This document shows, piece after piece, positions 56,601 to 64,000 of a DNA stretch of 64,000 nt (position 1 is its first letter; each line of letters starts with the position of its first letter). Origin of the DNA: Heliocidaris tuberculata (lineage: Eukaryota > Echinodermata > Echinoidea > Camarodonta > Echinometridae). The notes under the pieces are model-generated. The model was not told the origin of the DNA, did no database searches, and worked only from the letters and a program-made list of their open reading frames with translations. The position numbers and the translations under genes were made by a program. The stretch covers positions 6,717,566 to 6,781,565 of the forward strand of contig CM046852.1 in assembly GCA_025618425.1 (NCBI GenBank), in the 5' to 3' direction.

Positions 56601-57856
56601 AGAAAGAGTGGGTTAAAGGATTCGAAGAGCATCCCTCCCAGGATGGCCCCGGAAAGGTACCCGACACTGCGCCCTGCAAACACCCACGAGATCTTGGGCA
56701 GGCTGGTGTGGAGGTGCTCTTGGAGGCTTAGCAGAGTAGGGCCTAAGATAGCCAGGCATAGACCCTGTATGGAGACATAGAATGTTGAGGTCAAAATTGG
56801 TTTCTGCACATCCAATTTTATTTCAATGCAAGGAACACCTCTCTAGAGACAAGTCAATTTTACATGGGCATTAATCTATAAGGCTGTGCAGAAATGGGCT
56901 GGGATGACAGGCAGAGACCCTGTATGGGGAGATACATGTATATCTAGACAAAAATTAGTTTGCTGATTTTGCTTATATCCAATTTTACTTCCATGCAAGA
57001 AACTACTTTGCAGAGAAAAAAATGTCAATATTTCATGGGGACTAATCTCAAACTTAGTCGAGTTGGGGCTAGGATGCCCAGCATGAACCTTTTATTAAGA
57101 TAAAGTACACATATAAAAATAATTTCTAGTTCTGTGCATCACACTTCATATCAACTCTGTACAGATAAAAATCAATCTTTTCATTAAGCATTAGTCTCTT
57201 TATTTCACAAGGCTTTGTAGAGTTGGGCCTAGGATAGCCAGACATAGACCCTATACGGAGAGATACATGTAAAGTTTAAAGAGGAGGCCGAGTTGCGTGA
57301 AAGGTGAAAAATAATTTGCGAGCTTTCTCATTCCTGTTATGTCAGTTTGGAAGAACATCATAGTAGAAATATCCCCTGAAAAGAACTGCTCTTCAAATGC
57401 ATTCATATTCGAAATATGACGAAAAATAGCTGAAGATTTCGGGCCACACATTCATGCCACATGTGTGTGCAGTCCCATATACCCATTTCTGTGTGCAAAG
57501 CATGTGCTTTTCAGCAAGGCTGGATAAATTTCTTATCATTTTGATGATTCCAAAACCTCACAGTATACACCAATTCTTATGTAGACATGGCCAACCTTTC
57601 CCAATTGCTTTGAGACAGTTTCTTTCACAATGTAATCGCATGTCCACAACTCGACTTTATCTTTCAAGACGACTCAGATTTTTAAGCTTACCAAACACAG
57701 GAATGCCATGCACAGAGCAAGGGTCTTCCTCAGCTTCCTCTTGTCCTTCTTCCCACCATTCAAGACATCATCCACATTCTTCACCCTCTTGCCCCCGATG
57801 AGGTTACGACCTAGGTCGTTGTCGTACAAGATGTCCTCGTCATCAGAGTCAGCCAT
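53668..57856 (-). CDS. MFSD4B/NaGLT1-like sodium-dependent sugar transporter with repeat-expanded loop (776 aa)
   Basis: Proposed CDS, minus strand: 57856..57692, 56764..56479, 55547..53668 (2331 bp), with GT/AG at each junction and phases 0 and 1 that match. Exon 1 gives an acidic cytosolic N-terminus (MADSDDEDIL) and the start of TM1. Exon 2 carries GLCLAILGPTLLSLQ, AGRSVGYLSGAILGGMLF and MGVLDTG. Exon 3 continues GANLVCLRMWG and ALHFSFAVGAFIAPL, all typical of NaGLT1 relatives in the major facilitator superfamily. A long loop follows before TM6 (AIAYIIIGVMVLLTSGVFFY) and the second six-helix half (KMVIADMVGCVSTSV, FPSGIAWLESYTPVTGN). Family members are usually near 500 residues; the excess is mostly a 9-residue repeat (about 247-435). 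A basic RKKR follows the repeats. It probably moves hexoses, or urea as reported for some relatives, across the plasma membrane. The ATG lies five bases after an acceptor (TTTTTTAG|GCAAA), so a 5' non-coding exon is likely. Confidence 0.92.
54690..55285 (-). repeat. 27-bp coding minisatellite in the transporter loop
   Basis: About 21 in-frame copies encode DKEN(Q/L)(D/N)GT(P/L). The variants DKENQDGTP, DKENLDGTP and DKENQNGTL recur in blocks (LDGTP next to QNGTL), indicating higher-order duplication. Each QNGT copy creates an Asn-Gly-Thr glycosylation sequon; the D forms do not. The plus-strand frame over this array is a shadow. Confidence 0.95.
56346..56528 (-). repeat. 61-bp tandem triplication spanning the exon 2 splice donor
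   Basis: Three identical-looking units start at 56346, 56407 and 56468. Each contains the last ~50 bases of exon 2, the donor CAG|GTTAGT and about 12 bases of intron. Only the donor next to the exon body (56479/56478) is usable, since read-through meets an in-frame TAG directly after it (GGT TAG). Confidence 0.9.
57290..57640 (+). repeat. 450-bp dispersed repeat, copy 2 (transporter intron 1)
   Basis: Shares GAAAAGAACTGCTCTTCAAATGC, ATTCCAAAACCTCACA and CCTTTCCCAATTGC with 60460-60730 and, inverted, with 51820-52290. Confidence 0.75.
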
Positions 57857-57860
57857 TTTG

Positions 57861-59860
57861 CCTAAAAAATGGATGACAAACATGGACACAGGATGTGATC
57901 AATGTAATTTTTTTATCAAATATTCAATTTGCACACTACACTGTTCTGGGCACCAATCCAGCATTTTTTTGTTTTTAATTGTCTAGCCTGTATTGCAATA
58001 GGTATTGAAAGGAACTTAGAGAAAAGGAGAAAAAAAAGGGGGGAAGGGTTGTTACATGTATGTCATGCTCTAAACAAAGTGCCAGATATTCTAATTCCAC
58101 ACTGATCTCAAAAGGTTTCCAAGTACATGTACATGTATAATGAAATGCAAGGAAAGAGACAAGGAAAGAGACAAAGAGAGAAAAAAGAGGCAGTTTTCAG
58201 CAGAAGCAGAAGGGGGAGGGGCTGTCATGGCATGCTTTAAAACACAATGTCAGTTATTTGAATTCCATTTCAATATCAAAAGGTCTCCAAGTGTAATGAA
58301 CTGAAAGGAAAGAGGAAAAGAGAAAAAAAGGAGGCAGTTTTTGGTAGAAGCAGTAGAAGGGGAGGGCTGTGATGGCATGCTTTAAACGCAATGTCAGTTA
58401 TTCGAATTCCACTCTGATAGTAACAGGTTTTATGGGTCATTCCATGAGTTGGGGCAAAAAATATGACAATATCCATGTACATGTACATGTAAGGCTGGTA
58501 TGAGATCTTCTGTAACACATGGTATATGAAATCATCTGTTGAGGATTTTTGTTGTTGTGATGAAAAGTAGTGCCTACATGTACATGTAGTAGTGCCCAGC
58601 CAGTATCATTCCTGTATCAGTTAGTACTCTTTCAAAGCTTTCAGTTGGCTTTGCATTTCTTTTTTTTACCAGCATAACATGGACATCACATTTATATTAC
58701 ATTACATAAACTTTGGGTCTACCATATTGATTCACCATGAAGCTAGAGTGCTTCTTACTCATAGGTGGCTGTACTGTTTTTAGCTGAACTCAATTTTAGC
58801 AAGTCGTTTTTTATGGTTGATAGGATTCACAGTTTCTCACTTCCGGCATATCACAAAAATCAACCAAACCTTATGGAATGACTCGTCTATAACAGACTGA
58901 AAGGAAAGCGAAAGTACAAGCTCTCAAATGCAATCACATGGTCAAATTTACTGGAAAGTTGGAAAGAAAATAGATCATTCAGAGCATTTACATGCATCGA
59001 GAGAAATATGAAGTGAAAGTAAATTAGTCTGTATAACTCTTCAAATGAGTAGTTAATGTTACATGTACAGTAGTAGCCAGTTCATGGATATAATGATGAA
59101 ATAAGTCAGTCTCAAGATATCAACAAGCATGGAACAACAATGTGAATAACTGAATATGTCCGAATTGAAGTTGAATGACTTTGACATTGGACTTTGACAT
59201 TAGACTTTGTACAATGTACATGTACATGTTCCTCCAAAATATGTGACACGCAGAATAAAATTATTTAAAAAAAAAAATCGTAGGGTTAGAAATTTGATGC
59301 CTCATTACCAACCTTCCCCCCCCCCCCCACACACTGCTACTGCCTGCACACACAGTGTAATATTTGCTGCATATACATGTACATCATCATTATAGTAATG
59401 CCCATAACTTTTCAAAATACATGTTGCAAGGAAGGATTGAATTTGGAATTATGCCAGCACAATCATACATGTACATGTATTTTATTACCTTTAAAGTGTA
59501 CCAATCACCTGAAAAAATAATTTGTGTACAGCTAGAAAGTATAAAATCAAGAGCAAAGAACTTTGTCTGGTATTCTATAGGTCAACAATCAATGAGTATG
59601 AAGGAAATAAAGGAAAACATGTAAATGCTCGCGCGGTACCGAACTTAGAGTTTGGATCTGTGCGAGCTTTTAACTTGGCGACCGTGTATCGAGTAGTCTT
59701 TTCACGAGTCGCATTTACGCTTATAGAGAGCGTAATTAAAATTGCAATTATAGAATTAATATTTGAAGCCCATATATTGAATACATGGAACCTCTAACAT
59801 ACAGAGCAAATTATTTTTGGTGATTGGTACCCTTTAAATGTAGGAAGTGAATGTAATCAG
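57861..59860. other. Upstream of the transporter gene; no coding exon seen
   Basis: Holds repeated GGAAAGAGG.AAAAGAG..AAAAAGAGGCAGTTTT blocks near 58150 and 58300 (a diverged tandem duplication of about 155 bp) and ACATGT clusters (58123, 58476, 58577, 59217). The promoter and any 5' non-coding exon of the transporter are expected here but could not be placed. Confidence 0.4.
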
Positions 59861-59869
59861 ACAATATTG

Positions 59870-60735
59870 AAAAGAAGGTTTAGTTCTGGGAAAAGTGAAA
59901 AATTTCATGTACTTGTGAGTTCTCTCATTCTTTTCAGGTCTATTTGGGAGAACATGTACATGTATGTACATGTAATGTACAGTACAACAGAAATGTCCCC
60001 TAAAGCACTTTGGGGAACTGCTTGGAGGGAGATTTTTTTCTCTCTCTCTCCCAGTGTGACCAGCCCCAGAAATTAATAATCTTAAAAAGCTTCAAAAAAT
60101 TATGCTAAATTAATGCTTTAAAAATCATCGTTTTGGGGCGTCATTTTACTCCAAAATTCTCTGACAAGAAAAAAAAAAAAAAGAAGGTCATCAGCATTTT
60201 CACCTGTCTTTTTTACTCCAAAATTCTCTGACAAGTAAAAAAAAAAAAAAAAAAAGCTTGTTTTCGCTACTTACATGTACATATTTTGGTGCGGAAAATT
60301 TTCAGTTTAAACGTTTGGCAGGTATTTTTTTCATAAAGCGGGAGAGCGGGAGGAAGGGCGTGGTGGCGGGAGTCTCCCGCCACGATGCTGGTGGAACGGC
60401 GGGAAAATGAGTGTGGTGGCGTGAAAATCCCGCCAAATGCGGGAGGGTTGACAGCCCTGCCTAAAGAGGATTGCTCTTCAAATGCCCTCATATTTGAAAT
60501 ATGATGAGGAACAGCTGAAGTGTTTGGACCAAACATTCAAGCCATGTCTGTATGTGTGTGTGTGTGTGTGCAGTCCCATTGCCCCATTTTTGTGCATGCA
60601 GAGTTACACGTATGTGCTTTTCTGTGATAAATTTCTTATCAGTTTGACGATTCCAAAACCTCACAATACACACCAATTTTTATGTAGACATGATCAACCA
60701 TTCCCAATTGCTATGAGACAGTTTTTAAAAAATTT
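59870..60735 (+). repeat. 450-bp dispersed repeat, copy 3, interrupted
   Basis: The left part (GAGTTCTCTCATTC, AGAAATGTCCCCTAAAG) and right part (GATTGCTCTTCAAATGCCCT, GACGATTCCAAAACCTCACA) match copy 2. About 410 bp (60051-60462) of other sequence intervenes. Confidence 0.75.
60051..60462 (+). mobile_element. Insertion in repeat copy 3 (CAGTGTGACCAGC ... GACAGCCCTG)
   Basis: Begins CAGTGTGACCAGCCCC and ends GGGTTGACAGCCCTG, so the terminal CAG/CTG match hAT-style ends. It contains a duplicated ACTCCAAAATTCTCTGACAAG plus A-run (60151 and 60212) and short GGCGGGA palindromes. Related to 40936-41235. Confidence 0.6.
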
Positions 60736-61169
60736 TACAAAATTTCATTACATGGTAAAATGCTAAAATGATTGACATGTACTGGTACATGCACACACGT
60801 GTAGGCCACGTCACGAAATTTTGTTTTGTAGGCTATATACATGTACATGTATGTCTACAGTATTTTAGGCTTTCGACCGACTCCTTTCATGAAGGGAGTA
60901 ATAAACATCAAAAGAATAAGACTATTTTCATGCCATTTTCTGGTTATTGATGTGTCACTCTACAACTATCTTACAAATAAGGCTGTTTTGAAAAACTGTC
61001 GACCTTTTTACTAACTCAGTCTCAGCATACATGTATGTTTAGGATGCAGGCAGGACAACTGTTGTGGTCATACATGTACATGTACTTCTCAATTTCATTG
61101 GTTGGTGGAAAAAGTTGGTTCCCCGGACCACCTTGGCACATTATAGGCTTCTTACACTTGCAAATTTTT

Positions 61170-61850
61170 TTCTTAGTCCCGTACTATTGGTTTAGCCCAC
61201 TTTCTGTTCACAAATTGCATTTTATCACAGTGGGCTGACTCCATGCATGATAGTACAGGATTATTTTAGCCCTGGAAAAAAGCAGGGTTAGTCCCACCAA
61301 AGGTGGGGCTAAGCCTCGGGGGGGAGGGGGGGGGGGGGAAATATATTGGACAGACGGGTATGTGCCGCTTTGACGACCCCCTTTTTCAACAGCCAATCGC
61401 CGTTCTCAAAATACCCGAATTTCCATAAACTGCCGTTCTCACCCTTCTCACGCGTTCTCAAGATACCCGGCTGAAACAAAAGCGCTCGTCTAGCTCTCTG
61501 TTTCGCCCGGTGCGCCCCGTTCCCTAGCTCTCGCGTACGTACGTCCATTCACTTGCGTGCCCAATTGCATATATGCATGCACTATAGAATCCCCACGCCT
61601 TAGTTCCTTAGACCATGTTTTTTCGCTATGTTGGGTATAGATCCACCGTTCCAAAGACCCTATGTTTTTCGCTTCTACATGTAGTCAGTTCCTTAGCCCC
61701 CCCTTTCGAGGGCAGCTGCGGCATACCCCCGTCTGAAAAAAATTTGAGAAGCGCTCTGGCTAGGGAGACAGTACAGACTGAAACTGAAAATGAGAAGAGC
61801 AAAAAAAAATAGTCCGGGGTTAAAGATAGTACAGGGTTAAAAAATCAAGT
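61170..61850. repeat. Degraded foldback or insertion with GATAGTACAGG words
   Basis: GTCCCGTACTATTGGTTTAGCCC near 61176 resembles the complement of GTCCGGGGTTAAAGATAGTACAGGG near 61812. GATAGTACAGG also occurs directly at 61249 and 61825. Boundaries are uncertain. Confidence 0.4.
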
Positions 61851-63240
61851 GTAAAAAGCCTATTAGAGTACCAAGCCTTGCTATAACATAGGGCAACAAG
61901 AGAATTCTTATTCATATCTAGATAATGATGACAACAATTCAAAATGAAGGATCAGAGTCTGCGATTACTCCTTGAACCTTGAATGAGTACTCTTAGTCAG
62001 GATTGTGTATTAAAAAATGGGGAAGCAGGGTTACAATTCAGAAAAGTTGCTGACCCCAAAATAAATGTTTGTATGTTTTTCAGATGCCTTTAGGGATGAG
62101 TGAAAATTTGAGAGGTGGGGGTAGGGGGAAAATTTTGGAGTTGTGTACTTGGGTTCAAAAGAGGTGAATATGCCAGTTGTTAGCCCCCCCCCCCCCCCCC
62201 CATCCCCCAGAGCTCAACAGTGGCTATATACAGTGTACATGTACATAAATTTGTACAATACACTGCATGGCTTATGTACACATACATTAATTAGCCACCT
62301 CCTGTAAAAACACTTATTTGACATTTTTCTCTAGAAATACAATCAAAAACTGTGTATAATGACAATGAAATCATCATTTTCAAACCAAAATTATTTGAAA
62401 TAACTTATTTTGGACTTCATCGGGAGGAAGATCAAAAAAAAATTAGATTCAGGAATGCAGCAGACCAATGGTATCTAACAGGATGTTAAATCAATTTGTA
62501 GAATGAACATCTGCTGATAATTGATTACAGCAAGCATGTTGGCAAACATTATATATGACATGGGCAGTATGAACTCACATGCAGAGTAATGTCATATCAA
62601 AGACTTTTTTCAATAACTACTATCATCAATAATATTTCATGAGTAAATATGAATATGAGCCTCATCGGTTAAGAGTAGGCATTTTGTCCGTCCGTGACAT
62701 TGAATATTTTATGGATTATAATTTTAGTCAGCGACCATGGCAACCAAATTTTATCAAATTTCAACTCCTTCAGTGATGCCCTTCACAATAAAACATAAAA
62801 TTGCTCTCTTCAATTAAAGACTTATTTCCTACAGGTCTTCAAACTTTCTAAATTTGTCAAATGTCAGTCCGTGACTAATTGATCAGGCTCATATTGGGCT
62901 GGCGATGGATATATCAAGAAATACCTATAGATACCATCACCCGAAATTCTTAAGTTGCAACAGCTTTGTGAGCCTGATTAGTTAGGTCAGATAAAATAGA
63001 ATAACAAAGTTTATTGTGATATTTTGAGTACATTTCTTGATTTTTATGCCAAGTTCCTATGATTTATCATGATTTATTATGATTTGTGCATGTTCATGCA
63101 TTTACATTACACTCATTGTATAAGCAGCTCAATAATGTTGAATACAAGTAAAGTTTGTTTTAACACAACAAAAAAATAATAAAAGCTAGAGTGTAACAAC
63201 TAAACTTTAGGCTGTAGAACAGTCATGGAATGAGGAGTGA
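61851..63240. other. No supported gene
   Basis: AT-rich sequence with a C run at 62186-62202. AATGTCAGTCCGTGAC near 62861 resembles TTTGTCCGTCCGTGAC near 62683. No exon. Confidence 0.3.
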
Positions 63241-63249
63241 GTGGCATTT

Positions 63250-63830
63250 ATTAGAAGGGGGAAAAAACACTTGTTAGAAAGTGAAAGGGGAATAATCTAA
63301 ATAAAAATGGGCTCTCTTCAGATTTGAAAAAAAGGAAGAATTGTCAAATGCCAAAAAAGGGCAATGGGGGAAAATACACTTGTCAGAAGTGAAAAGGGCA
63401 TCCATAAGTTTTGAAAAAGGGTCCTTTTGAAAATGGGAAAGGGGCATTAGTAAGAAAGGAAAATTGTCACTTATTCATAGGTAAAAAAGGGGCGCTTATC
63501 AGATTAAAAGAAAATGGCACTTAACAAGAGGGGAAAAGGGACTTAATGGAAAGGAAAAGGGGAACTTATCAGATATTAAAAGAAAACTCATCAGATTTGA
63601 AAAGGGGCACTTATTAGGATGGGGAAAGGGCATTAAATGGAAATATAAAAAGGGGCACTTTTCAGAAGAGAAAAGAGCACTTATGAAAAAGAAAATGGGG
63701 CACTTATCAGAGTAAAGAGGGGCACCTTAACCTTTTCAAAAGTAAGAAGGGGCACTTTATGGGTGCTTGAAAAAGTGGGTGAGGCACTTTGCCACCCCCC
63801 CCCCCCCCCCCCCCCCCGAGTGCCGCTTAT
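63250..63830 (-). repeat. 25-30 bp minisatellite, second array
   Basis: About 20 degenerate units of AAAAGGGGCACTTATCAGA, the reverse complement of the unit at 15040-15600, ending in a C20-type run near 63797-63817. Confidence 0.85.
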
Positions 63831-64000
63831 GGTAAAAAGGTCATGTTTGTATAAGTACGTATTGGTAGGCTGATCCAATGTTTCATCATTTCTTTCCCGT
63901 TGGTTGTCGGTCTACTGAGATAATCCCAGCATATTGTTCTATATCAGGTACTGGCCGGGACAAAATGTAATAAATAAAGCTATATTTGAGAAGTCGCAAA

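Noticed and set aside
58434..58890. Possible TIR element (GGTCATTCCATGAGTT versus AACCTTATGGAATGACTCG)
   Set aside because: Only about 13 imperfectly matching bases, with no target duplication and no second copy in the window.

Overview
The window looks like nuclear DNA of a marine deuterostome invertebrate, most likely an echinoderm and probably a sea urchin. The grounds are: AT-rich sequence with consensus GT/AG introns; metazoan neuronal and transporter genes; very many small inverted-repeat DNA transposons; tRNA-derived SINEs ending in (TAT)n; many G or C runs of 10-20 bases; and scattered ACATGT palindromes. The exact species is my inference. No operons, CRISPR arrays, bona fide tRNA or rRNA genes were seen.

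Four gene-like loci are supported. (1) Minus strand, 1477-3690: one intact acidic exon with two SUMO-interaction-like motifs and a SUMOylation consensus, preceded by coding-like sequence broken by stops and frame shifts. (2) Plus strand, 26803-28533: a two-exon gene for a 108-residue single-pass membrane protein. (3) Minus strand, 32198-37064: a complete six-exon Cys-loop receptor gene of nicotinic type (487 residues). Its 45-bp and 110-bp exons are those of the nicotinic receptor family, but it lacks the principal-face agonist residues. (4) Minus strand, 53668-57856: a three-exon MFSD4B/NaGLT1-like sugar transporter (776 residues). A 27-bp minisatellite inside the coding sequence adds about 21 copies of a 9-residue repeat to an extracellular loop, and the exon 2 splice donor lies in a 61-bp triplication.

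The remainder is repeat-rich. A non-LTR retrotransposon reverse transcriptase fragment lies at 8310-9200. TTAA-flanked piggyBac-type MITEs occur at 4440, 7295, 45318, 51337 and 50929, and long TTAA foldbacks at 22710 and 47932. hAT-type elements with CAGGGGCGG-like ends have either 8-bp (14290) or 5-bp (11022, 38525, 38822, 41761) target duplications. Other foldback families share a common core (27880, 49377, 49522, 50158) or share GGCCCGAATTCAC ends (48735, 49679, 50356). Two tRNA-SINEs (11867, 36171) are each split by a different MITE. Several other elements are nested, so relative insertion order can be read directly. GA-rich and other minisatellites occupy 30805-31115, 35620-36010, 44200-45110 and 45840-46230, and a 25-30 bp family appears at both 15040-15600 and 63250-63830.

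The genes look functionally unrelated and separately transcribed. I found no convincing new multi-gene system. The most notable points are the degenerate ligand site of the nicotinic-type subunit, the repeat-expanded transporter with its tandem splice donors, and the dense nested record of MITE activity.
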